The position numbers were made by a program, and so were the translations under genes. DNA of 64,000 nucleotides from Syntrophales bacterium (GTDB lineage Bacteria > Desulfobacterota > Syntrophia > Syntrophales > UBA8958), in assembly GCA_026417625.1 (NCBI GenBank), contig JAOACW010000002.1:50367-114366 (forward strand), in the 5' to 3' direction. Shown here piece after piece: positions 44,528 through 52,964 of the stretch (the first letter of the stretch is position 1; each line of letters begins with the position of its first letter). The notes below the pieces were generated by a model. That model saw nothing but the letters and a program-made list of their open reading frames with translations, ran no database searches and had not been told where the DNA came from.

Positions 44528-47145
44528 TGATTGAAGCAGCTGATCTGACCCCTGCAATGCGGCAATATGTGGAGATAAAGTCAAGATATCATGACTGTAT
44601 TCTTTTCTTTCAGATGGGTGATTTCTATGAGATGTTTTTTGAGGATGCCATCACTGCGTCCAAGATTCTCGATATAACCCTTACCACGAGGAACAAGAAT
44701 CAGAAGGATGCTATACCTCTTTGCGGTGTGCCCTGCCATGCGGCCAGCGGTTATATCGCACGTCTTGTGGAAAGGGGATTTAAAGTTGCTATCTGCGATC
44801 AAGTTGAGGATCCTCGAACGGCGAAGGGTATTGTTAAGAGGGAGGTCGTTCGCGTCGTAACGCCAGGTCTTGTTATTGACGGGGAAGGTCTGGAACCAAA
44901 GGAGAACAATTTTATAGCCGCAATTCTGGAGAGAGGTGGCACCTTTGGCTTTGCAGCTTTGGACATATCCACAGGTGAGTTTCTCATAGCGGAATTAGAA
45001 GATTTTACAGGTGTAGTGAGTGAGCTCGAACGGATACGATGCCGAGAAGTCGTTCTTGAGGAAAAAAAGGATCTAAAAACCTCATTCTCAAAAGCTCTCA
45101 CCGAAGGCTACACCGTCAGGATAAATTTTCTTCCACCCCAGTATTTTTCTTTAGAGGCAGCCCGGAGACTTTTGAGACAGACGTTTTCCGATGGTGATGT
45201 GGAATCTACTTTTGCAGATAGAGCAGTACTTCTCACTGTGTGTGGTGCGCTTCTTAGGTACTGCGAGGAAAACCAGAAAGACTGTCTCAAACATCTTAAA
45301 TTACCATTAGAGTATCGTCCTTCGTTCCATATGATCCTGGATGATACGGCCCGGTTAAATCTGGAACTTTTCACGCCACAATCAGGTGGTGAGCCGAAAG
45401 GCGCACTTCTCAATGTTCTCGATGAGACGGTCACGGCGATGGGGGGACGCAAGCTGAGATGGTGGATGAATTATCCTCTTGTTGAGCCCGTAAGAATTCG
45501 GGAACGTCTTGTTGCAGTAAAGGAGCTCTTTGAGAACCCTGGACTCCGTTATGAGATACGACGGGTTCTGGCGGAGATATATGACCTGGAACGGTTGGGG
45601 GCGCGATTAGCAATGGAGATGGCAACAGCTCGGGATCTGAATGCCCTTAAATCATCTATGCGATCCGTCGCCATTATCAAAGAACTTTTGGAGGCATGTT
45701 CGTCACCACTAATCTCATCATTAAAAATGTCTCTAGATGATATGCCGGACGTGAGGGATGTGATCGAGAGATCAATTGTTGATGACCCACCCTTGTCGAT
45801 TAGGGAAGGTGGTATCATTAAAGAAGGATACGATGAGCAGTTGGATAGAGATATAGCTATTTCCCTTAACGCTAAAAAGTGTATTGCAGCCCTTGAGGCC
45901 TCTGAGCGGCAGAGGACGGGGATCGGTTCGCTGAAGGTGGGTTACAACAGTGTGTTTGGTTATTATATCGAGATAACAAAGGCTAACCTACACCTCGTTC
46001 CGTCTGACTATGTTAGGAAGCAAACGCTGGTTGGGGCGGAACGATATGTGAGTCCGGCGTTAAAAAATTTTGAACAGGATGTGTTAAGCGCTGAAGAAAG
46101 GCGTCGTCACAGAGAATATGAGCTCTTTGTAGGAATAAGGGCAAGTATCGCAAAAGAGGTCCGGCGCATTCAGAGAACTGCGGAGGTTATTGCTACTCTT
46201 GATGTTTTGTGTTCATTGGCTGAAGTCGCTCAGCAGAGGAATTACTGCTGTCCAGAGGTGGATGATGGTTTCACAATTGAAATAGATGAGGGAAGGCATC
46301 CTGTGGTGGAGGCAATGGGTTTTGCAGAACCTTTTGTGCCAAATGACACCTATTTGGATACTGCAGAAAACCGCTTCCTCATAATCACAGGGCCTAATAT
46401 GGCAGGTAAATCCACTTACATTCGTCAGGTGGCGCTAATTGTTATCATGGCCCAAATGGGAAGTTTTGTTCCCGCTTCCTTTGCCCGCATTGGTGTTGTT
46501 GATAGAATCTTTACGCGTATCGGTGCATCTGATCGTCTCTCCAGGGGTGAGAGCACATTTATGGTAGAGATGAAAGAGGTGGCGCGCATACTTAAGCACG
46601 CTACGAATAGGAGTTTGATTGTGCTCGACGAAGTGGGACGGGGGACGAGCACCTTCGATGGTTTGAGTATCGCGTGGGCGGTGGCCGAGTACATTCATGA
46701 TGAGGAACGTTTGAAGTCTCGGACACTGTTCGCGACCCATTACTATCAGTTGACAGAACTTGCGAAAACTCGGGAGGGTATCAAGAATTACCACGTTGCG
46801 GTACGAGAATGGGGAGATAAGATAGTTTTCTTGCGGAAGATCACGAGAGGAGGAACGAGTAAGAGTTACGGTATTTATGTGGCAAAAATTGCTGGGGTAC
46901 CAGACCCCGTTATCCAGCGAGCTAAGGAGATTCTTAGAAACTTGGAGAGAGGAGAGTTCGATTGTGAGGGTAAACCGAAGATAGGTAGGGGAAAGGAAAA
47001 GGGCAGTTTGCCCGTTATTAAACAATTGGATCTGTTTGCGGATGAAGATTTGCTGATTAATGAGTTGAAAGAACTCGATGTTATGAATCTTACACCTCTC
47101 GAAGCTTTGAACATAATTTACAGATGGAAAGAAATGATACGGTAG
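44527..47145 (+). CDS. mutS: DNA mismatch repair protein MutS
   Basis: This roughly 870-residue ATPase recognises base mismatches. It has the Phe-x-Glu mismatch probe in GDFYEMF near the N terminus, the Walker A motif GPNMAGKSTYIR near residue 620 and the signature DEVGRGTSTFDG, then a helix-turn-helix C terminus. The GTG at 44527 has a GGAGG RBS six bases upstream and is preferred over a TTG six codons earlier. The stop of the holin-like gene overlaps this start. mutL is not in the window. Confidence 0.95.
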   Translation: MIEAADLTPAMRQYVEIKSRYHDCILFFQMGDFYEMFFEDAITASKILDITLTTRNKNQKDAIPLCGVPCHAASGYIARLVERGFKVAICDQVEDPRTAKGIVKREVVRVVTPGLVIDGEGLEPKENNFIAAILERGGTFGFAALDISTGEFLIAELEDFTGVVSELERIRCREVVLEEKKDLKTSFSKALTEGYTVRINFLPPQYFSLEAARRLLRQTFSDGDVESTFADRAVLLTVCGALLRYCEENQKDCLKHLKLPLEYRPSFHMILDDTARLNLELFTPQSGGEPKGALLNVLDETVTAMGGRKLRWWMNYPLVEPVRIRERLVAVKELFENPGLRYEIRRVLAEIYDLERLGARLAMEMATARDLNALKSSMRSVAIIKELLEACSSPLISSLKMSLDDMPDVRDVIERSIVDDPPLSIREGGIIKEGYDEQLDRDIAISLNAKKCIAALEASERQRTGIGSLKVGYNSVFGYYIEITKANLHLVPSDYVRKQTLVGAERYVSPALKNFEQDVLSAEERRRHREYELFVGIRASIAKEVRRIQRTAEVIATLDVLCSLAEVAQQRNYCCPEVDDGFTIEIDEGRHPVVEAMGFAEPFVPNDTYLDTAENRFLIITGPNMAGKSTYIRQVALIVIMAQMGSFVPASFARIGVVDRIFTRIGASDRLSRGESTFMVEMKEVARILKHATNRSLIVLDEVGRGTSTFDGLSIAWAVAEYIHDEERLKSRTLFATHYYQLTELAKTREGIKNYHVAVREWGDKIVFLRKITRGGTSKSYGIYVAKIAGVPDPVIQRAKEILRNLERGEFDCEGKPKIGRGKEKGSLPVIKQLDLFADEDLLINELKELDVMNLTPLEALNIIYRWKEMIR

Positions 47146-47197
47146 TTGAGGATTAAGATTTTGGCGTATATGTAAGTACTACTGTGGAAGTAGCTTT

Positions 47198-48355
47198 ATG
47201 GATAAACAAAATTCGTTAATCGAGAAACCATTTCCTTTTCTTCATATCTTACGTGCTTCCGCTGAAGACTTAGAGATTCGAGTTATCGGTTCACTTGGAA
47301 TGGACCAGGTGGAGCAGTTTCTTAAGTGGGGAATGGGTTTTCTGGAGAGGTTTCCCGAAGTTAAAACTGTCGTTGTTGATATGGTAGAACTTAAACATTT
47401 GGACACCGCAGGTGCTCTTGCGCTTGTAGAATTGGAGCGTGTCTTAAATGAGAGGGGCAAACGGGTGTCTTTTAGGGGCGGTGAGGAAAAGGTGAGGAAC
47501 GTGCTGAGTCTGGTATCCCCTAATTATCTCACCGCAAAACCTCTGAAAGGTGAAAATGACCGTCTTTTTTTGCTGGATAGGGTAGGTGAGGGGTTTTTAC
47601 TTTTGTTGAAAGACGCCTATGACATTTTAACGTTTGTTGGGGAATTGCTCGTGGGGTTGGGCAGAGTTATTACAAATCCCCGAGAGGTCCGCTGGAATGA
47701 TGTACTTTTCTATATGAAAAGAGTAGGTGGTGATGCCTTACCAATTGTGGGATTGCTCAGCATGCTTGTGGGCGTAATCATGGCATTTATGTCTTCTCTT
47801 CAGCTCAAGCAGTTTGGTGCTAATATATATGTGGCAAAGCTTGTGGGGCTCGCCATTGTAAAGGAGTTGGGACCTATGATGACAGCTATAATTGTTGCTG
47901 GACGATCGGGTTCTGCTTTTGCAGCGGAGATTGGGACGATGAGGGTAAATGAAGAAACCGACGCTCTTTTTACAATGGGTTTTGAACCGGTGTTTTTCCT
48001 GGCCATTCCTAAAGTTTTAGCGTCACTTTTCGTAGTTCCCCTTTTGGCCCTCTACGCTATGATGTTTGGAATTCTAGGGGGGTTGGTAGTGGGAGTTGTT
48101 GGCTTAGAACTAACTTTCTACACGTACTTCCAGCAGACGATGGAGAGTATAACTACGTTTGACATTTTAGCCAGTTTCGTGAAATCGGTGGTTTTTTCTT
48201 TATTGATTGCCGGAATTGGGTGTCAACGAGGATTTAAGGTTCAAGGTGGTGCAGAAGCTGTGGGAGCTGCGACCACCTCGGCGGTTGTCTCGGCTATATT
48301 TCTTGTCGTGGTTACTGATTCTTCGTTTGCAGTACTACTGCACTACGTGAGATAA
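47198..48355 (+). CDS. mlaE: MlaE-type ABC permease with N-terminal STAS domain
   Basis: The first 120 residues form a STAS/MlaB-like domain (VDMVELKHLDTAGALALVELE), and the rest is a MlaE permease with about five to six membrane helices and the GLAIVKELGPMMTAIIVAGRSGSAFAAE motif split by helices. Mla systems move phospholipids between outer and inner membranes. In E. coli MlaB and MlaE are separate; here they are fused, as in other Proteobacteria lineages. The genes mlaF, mlaD and a lipoprotein follow directly. Confidence 0.87.
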   Translation: MDKQNSLIEKPFPFLHILRASAEDLEIRVIGSLGMDQVEQFLKWGMGFLERFPEVKTVVVDMVELKHLDTAGALALVELERVLNERGKRVSFRGGEEKVRNVLSLVSPNYLTAKPLKGENDRLFLLDRVGEGFLLLLKDAYDILTFVGELLVGLGRVITNPREVRWNDVLFYMKRVGGDALPIVGLLSMLVGVIMAFMSSLQLKQFGANIYVAKLVGLAIVKELGPMMTAIIVAGRSGSAFAAEIGTMRVNEETDALFTMGFEPVFFLAIPKVLASLFVVPLLALYAMMFGILGGLVVGVVGLELTFYTYFQQTMESITTFDILASFVKSVVFSLLIAGIGCQRGFKVQGGAEAVGAATTSAVVSAIFLVVVTDSSFAVLLHYVR

Positions 48356-48370
48356 ATAAATACAGCTATA

Positions 48371-49123
48371 ATGGCACAAGAAGCGGTTATCAGGGTGGAA
48401 GAAGTATCCATTGCGTATGGGGAAAACGTAATACTCAGGGACATTTCTTTTGAGGTTAAGGAAGGAGAGATATTTGCAATTGTAGGTGGGAGTGGATGTG
48501 GTAAATCTACACTTCTGAAGGCGATTATTGGTTTAGTCCCAGTTCGGACGGGGCGTATTTTTTTGAGGGACACAGATGTAGTTAATGGAAGCGAAGAAGA
48601 AGTCAGGCGGGAACTTGTAAACGTGGGTGTCCTTTTTCAGTCCGGTGCTCTGATCGGTTCTCTTACTTTGGCTGAGAATATTGCGCTACCTATTTTGAGG
48701 CATAAACGACTTCCGCTTTCATTTGTGGAAAACTTAATAAAGGTTAAACTTGGACTTGTGAATCTTACTGGATACGAGAATCATCTGCCATCGGAACTTT
48801 CCGGAGGCATGAAGAAGAGAGCGGGCCTGGCACGGGCTCTGGCACTTGATCCGCAGATACTTTTCTTTGACGAACCAACCGCAGGTTTGGATCCCATTAC
48901 ATCTGAAGAAATATACCAGCTTATTAGGAGTCTCAATGAAAGTCTGGGTACCACTATGGTGATAGTGACTCACGATATAAGTATGGTCCTTGAAATTGTT
49001 CATAGGGTTATAATGCTTGATGGTACTGAGAGGAGAGTGATTGCGGAGGGTTTCCCTGATAAGCTCTGCCGGAATTGCTCTGACCCAAGGGTCAGGAAGT
49101 TTTTCAGAAAGGGGTTGTATTAG
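48371..49123 (+). CDS. mlaF: MlaF-type ABC ATPase
   Basis: A 250-residue ABC ATPase with Walker A GGSGCGKST, Q-loop FQSGALIGSLTL, signature LSGGMKKR, Walker B ILFFDEPTAGLD and the H-loop THD. The LSGGMKKR signature is characteristic of the MlaF/Ttg2A group. It powers lipid movement with the adjacent permease. The next gene (MCE protein) starts two bases after its stop. Confidence 0.92.
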   Translation: MAQEAVIRVEEVSIAYGENVILRDISFEVKEGEIFAIVGGSGCGKSTLLKAIIGLVPVRTGRIFLRDTDVVNGSEEEVRRELVNVGVLFQSGALIGSLTLAENIALPILRHKRLPLSFVENLIKVKLGLVNLTGYENHLPSELSGGMKKRAGLARALALDPQILFFDEPTAGLDPITSEEIYQLIRSLNESLGTTMVIVTHDISMVLEIVHRVIMLDGTERRVIAEGFPDKLCRNCSDPRVRKFFRKGLY

Positions 49124-49124
49124 A

Positions 49125-50051
49125 ATGATTACGCGGAAAACCTCACGATTCGTGCTTGGTCTGTTCGTTACGGTTGGCGTATGCATAGGTGTGGTATTGT
49201 TAATCTGGGTGGGTGCGTCCCGTTACTTTGAGGAAGGTGATTTTTACGCCACATACTTCGACGAATCAGTTCAAGGTTTGCAGGTGGATTCCAGTGTTAA
49301 GTACAGGGGGGTTGATGTGGGACGGGTGGTGAAGATCGGCGTGGCACCTGATAATCGCCTTGTGGAAGTTATTTTGAAGATCAGGAAGCGAGGCATTGTT
49401 GATGAGGGAACTGTTTCGGAGCTAAAAACAGCAGGTATTACGGGAATTGTGTTTATTGAGCTCGATCGTGTGGAAAGTGCCGAACCAGTTGTGGGACCAA
49501 AGATCACTTTTACACCCAATTACCCTGTTATTCCGTCACGACCTTCCAATATTCGCCAGATCAGAATGGGCATTGCGGAGATATACGAGAAGATAAAAGC
49601 AATAGATGTGGAGGGTATCACAGCTGAGTTCAAAAAAACAGCGTATGCCTTGGAGTCTTTCTTTGACAACCCGGAGATGAAAAAAACGATGTATAATCTT
49701 CAGGAGATGAGTGCTGCGCTGGAAAAGGTAGCAAAGGGGCTGGAAAAGAAGTTGGCTGAGGGTACATTGGACGAAATTATTGGTGAAGCGCAAGTTGTCC
49801 TGAGGGAGACGAGGACAACTCTCTCTGCGATGAGGGAGGAGATCGACGGATTTAAAATGACCGAGAGGAGTGCCGAAATTTCGCGTTTGGTTGATGATTT
49901 GAATCGTAAAACCAAACAAGTTTCATCGCGCATAGATGTTCTTTTACGTGGACTTAATGAGAACACTGTACTCCTTGATCGTTTGCTGGAGCGTTTGAGC
50001 AATGATCCCTCAGAGCTTATCTTTGGAGGGAGAGTGCCTGATGAGGAATAG
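49125..50051 (+). CDS. mlaD: MlaD-type MCE protein
   Basis: One N-terminal helix (FVLGLFVTVGVCIGVVLLIWV) anchors a MCE domain (YFDESVQGLQVDSSVKYRGVDVG) of the substrate-binding type, followed by a long helical segment of about 150 residues with coiled-coil character. MlaD forms a hexameric ring on the permease that passes lipids. The ATG at 49125 is chosen because the anchor begins there; an upstream overlapping frame into mlaF was rejected. E. coli MlaD is about 183 residues, so the tail here is extra. Confidence 0.88.
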   Translation: MITRKTSRFVLGLFVTVGVCIGVVLLIWVGASRYFEEGDFYATYFDESVQGLQVDSSVKYRGVDVGRVVKIGVAPDNRLVEVILKIRKRGIVDEGTVSELKTAGITGIVFIELDRVESAEPVVGPKITFTPNYPVIPSRPSNIRQIRMGIAEIYEKIKAIDVEGITAEFKKTAYALESFFDNPEMKKTMYNLQEMSAALEKVAKGLEKKLAEGTLDEIIGEAQVVLRETRTTLSAMREEIDGFKMTERSAEISRLVDDLNRKTKQVSSRIDVLLRGLNENTVLLDRLLERLSNDPSELIFGGRVPDEE

Positions 50052-50664
50052 AAATTTACTGTGGGAGACTATCTTTTTGCTTTTTTTAATTTTTTCGGGA
50101 TGCGCTGGAAGGGGCGGTACGTTTATTGAGTCTGTAAAATTTGCCCTTGAGTATTCAGTGCCTCCGATGAATTTTAAAGAAATGATCGATGCTTCCGTAA
50201 AGGTGGAACGTTTTTCTGCAAGTACGGAATACATGACAACGGTTATGTTGATCAAACCTTCTGAATATGTGAGGTCTTCCTACCGTCGCGGTAGGTGGCA
50301 CGTCCCCCCTGCGGATTTGGTGACCTCTTTGTTTCTTAGGGATTTGAGGTTTTCAGGTTTGTTCAAAAGAGTGTATTCCCCTGATGATATTTTTGCCGTT
50401 GACTATAACGTTGATGGTCGAATTGAAGAGTTTCTTCAAGTGGACACTCCCGAAGGTTCCTATGCGTCACTCATCATTCTAATGACCGTTACCAAAAGGG
50501 ATACTCAACATCAGGGGGTGAATGTGGTTTTTCAGAAGACCTATAGGGCCATAGAACCGCTTAAAGAGAAGAACCCCCGTGGGCTGGCGGAGGGTATGAG
50601 TCACGCCACCATGAGGGTTTCCCTTTCATTCATGGAGGATCTCCGGGAGAGGTTAAGTCCGTGA
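50041..50664 (+). CDS. ABC-transport auxiliary lipoprotein (PqiC/LptE-like type)
   Basis: A signal peptide ends in the lipobox LIFSGC, and the mature part of about 190 residues is beta-rich with SASTEYMTTVMLIK and later VDGRIEEFL segments, like the PqiC/YmbA-type lipoproteins (ABC-type transport auxiliary component). The family is placed with MCE systems, where an outer-membrane lipoprotein may complete the pathway. The ATG overlaps the end of mlaD. The specific family is assigned from context and general pattern. Confidence 0.7.
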   Translation: MRNRNLLWETIFLLFLIFSGCAGRGGTFIESVKFALEYSVPPMNFKEMIDASVKVERFSASTEYMTTVMLIKPSEYVRSSYRRGRWHVPPADLVTSLFLRDLRFSGLFKRVYSPDDIFAVDYNVDGRIEEFLQVDTPEGSYASLIILMTVTKRDTQHQGVNVVFQKTYRAIEPLKEKNPRGLAEGMSHATMRVSLSFMEDLRERLSP

Positions 50665-50665
50665 G

Positions 50666-52963
50666 TTATTTTATACAGACCCTTCTCACCTGAGCTATGT
50701 CGGTGAAACCCTGGAAACATTTAATAACGCCATCCTGAAACAGAGTGGTCATCCCTTCGCTTATGGCTATTTCCCGTAGTTTTTCCACCGGTTCTCTCCT
50801 TTGGATGGCTCTTTTTATGTTATCTGTTGCTACAAGAAGCTCGTGTATTCCCATCCTTCCCCTGTAGCCTGTGTTGTCGCACGAAGGACAACCTTTAGGT
50901 CTATAGAGTTTTAGGTCTTCGGTGTATTTTATATTCAACTTTTCAAATTCTTTGGGCCCGTAGTTCTCGACTATTGTCTCAAATTCTTCAAGACTTGGGT
51001 GGTAAGCCTCTTTGCAGTTTTTACACAGGGTTCTCACAAGTCGCTGGGCAAGGATACCAAGGAGGGCATCGGCGAAGTTTAGAGGATCAATGCCCATATC
51101 CAAAAGGCGCGTTATAGTTTCGGGGGCGCTGTTTGTGTGGAGGGTACTGAAGACTAGATGTCCTGTGAGAGAAGCTTCCACACCTGTTTTGGCAGTTTCA
51201 TAGTCTCTCATTTCACCCACCATTATCACATCAGGATCAGCGCGGAGAAAAGCACGCATAGCTGCGGCAAAGTCGAGACCGATTTTGGGATTAACTTGAA
51301 CTTGTCTTAGACCGTACTGGGTTATTTCCACGGGATCTTCCGCTGTCCAAATCTTTCGATCCGGTGTGTTTATGTGTTTTAGAATAGCGTGAAGCGTGGT
51401 GGTTTTACCTGAACCTGTTGGACCAACAACGAGAATCATACCGTAGGGTTTCTCTGCCAGCTCTTTAATTGCGTTATAGTTACGAGGGAGCATACCCATG
51501 GCTTCGAGCGGTAGTGTTTCCCCCTTTGCTAAGATACGCATGACCACATCCTCTACTCCACCTTGTGTCGGGATCGTAGCCACGCGCAATTCAATTTCTT
51601 CTCCTCCGGTTCTTTTGAACTTTATCTTGCCGTCCTGGGGAAGTCTTTTAACTGTGATGTCCAGATTGGACATGATTTTTATCCGGGAAACGATGGCTGA
51701 TCTATAGCTGTAAGGTAGTGTCTGGTAAAGGGCACACATTCCGTCAATACGGAATCTCACTTCGACGTTTTTTTTCTTTATATTTGGCTCGATGTGAATG
51801 TCGGAGGCGCGGCGTGTATAGGCGTCGTTTATTATTTTATTGACAAGCTGCATTATAACACTGTCGGATTCAGATATAACTTCTACGCTTTCTTCTTCTT
51901 CAGGCTCTTCTTCAGCATCCGATTCAAGTTTGCTCAAGAGTTCAGTAATAGATTTTTCCTCCTCCGGCGATTTGAAAAAGTAGTTGATGAACTTTATAAT
52001 GTCGTCGGCAAGGGCAACGTCGTATTTGATGTTTCGTGTTTTCAGAAGATTTTCGATCATATCTCTTTTGAGAATGTTGTTTGGATCGTCAACAATAACG
52101 TGGATTTTGTCGTCTATTTTTCCTATGGGTACCCAGAATTCCCTGCGCAAATATTCGCTATTCAAATTTCTGATGAGTTCGCCAGGTATAGGTATTTTTT
52201 CATCGAATTCGATGAAGTTGCAACGGAAGAACTCTGCAAGGGATCTTCCTATCTCTTCCTTCGGGATCCCGTATTTGCTCATAAGGTAGGATTCAATGGA
52301 CATCTTTTGGGCTCGGGATTCTTCCCAGGAGTTTTCCAGTTGCTCTTCAGTTAGGTACCCCTTATCGAGAAGGTAGGCAAAACGTGTTTTACGTCTTTTC
52401 GTGTAGCGCTCTAAGTTGGAAAATGCGAGACCCAAGATGTTGCATATCTCTACAAGAGTGTTAACTTCATCTTCGGAGAATTTACCGGTACCTGTTTTTC
52501 TATTCAAGATTTGAACCACTCCCATAAGTTTTCCGTCGTAAATGATGGGGGAACATAGTACCTGCCGAGTACGGAAACCGGACCGCTTGTCCCAGCTGGG
52601 ATCAAAGGAGAGTTCAAGATCGATTTTCTTGAGCTCCTCTTCGTCGTACGCGTCGGCTATATTAACTACCTTCTTGTTTTGGGCGACGTAGCCGGCTATG
52701 CTTCTGTTGCTTATGGGAAGACGAATCTCATTCAGTTTTGCACCGGAAAGGACGAAGGAGTAAATTTCATTTTTTTGCCTATCAACAGCGTAGATAGTCA
52801 TGGAATGTGCGTTGAAAAGGTTTAGTATACTGTCCTTAAGGTCAACTATGATCTGCCTTACATTCTGCGCGGAGTATATGCGGTTTGTGATCTCCTGTAT
52901 CTTTTTCAGAAGTATCAGTTTTTCTTCGAGCGTGTTGAAGTGGTGTGTTGTGTTTTCTGTCAT
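50666..52963 (-). CDS. GAF-domain GspE/PilB-type secretion ATPase
   Basis: This 765-residue protein has a GAF sensor domain at about 15-195, a GspE/PilB N-terminal domain at about 200-345, and a hexameric ATPase with Walker A GPTGSGKTTTLHAIL (Lys near residue 520), a Walker B region and the zinc tetra-Cys (CKNC, then CPSC) near the C terminus. Such ATPases power type IV pilus extension or type II secretion. No other pilus or secretion gene is present; it follows glyS by one base. The fused GAF could let a nucleotide or small ligand control the motor. Confidence 0.85.
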   Translation of the reverse strand: MTENTTHHFNTLEEKLILLKKIQEITNRIYSAQNVRQIIVDLKDSILNLFNAHSMTIYAVDRQKNEIYSFVLSGAKLNEIRLPISNRSIAGYVAQNKKVVNIADAYDEEELKKIDLELSFDPSWDKRSGFRTRQVLCSPIIYDGKLMGVVQILNRKTGTGKFSEDEVNTLVEICNILGLAFSNLERYTKRRKTRFAYLLDKGYLTEEQLENSWEESRAQKMSIESYLMSKYGIPKEEIGRSLAEFFRCNFIEFDEKIPIPGELIRNLNSEYLRREFWVPIGKIDDKIHVIVDDPNNILKRDMIENLLKTRNIKYDVALADDIIKFINYFFKSPEEEKSITELLSKLESDAEEEPEEEESVEVISESDSVIMQLVNKIINDAYTRRASDIHIEPNIKKKNVEVRFRIDGMCALYQTLPYSYRSAIVSRIKIMSNLDITVKRLPQDGKIKFKRTGGEEIELRVATIPTQGGVEDVVMRILAKGETLPLEAMGMLPRNYNAIKELAEKPYGMILVVGPTGSGKTTTLHAILKHINTPDRKIWTAEDPVEITQYGLRQVQVNPKIGLDFAAAMRAFLRADPDVIMVGEMRDYETAKTGVEASLTGHLVFSTLHTNSAPETITRLLDMGIDPLNFADALLGILAQRLVRTLCKNCKEAYHPSLEEFETIVENYGPKEFEKLNIKYTEDLKLYRPKGCPSCDNTGYRGRMGIHELLVATDNIKRAIQRREPVEKLREIAISEGMTTLFQDGVIKCFQGFTDIAQVRRVCIK

Positions 52964-52964
52964 A

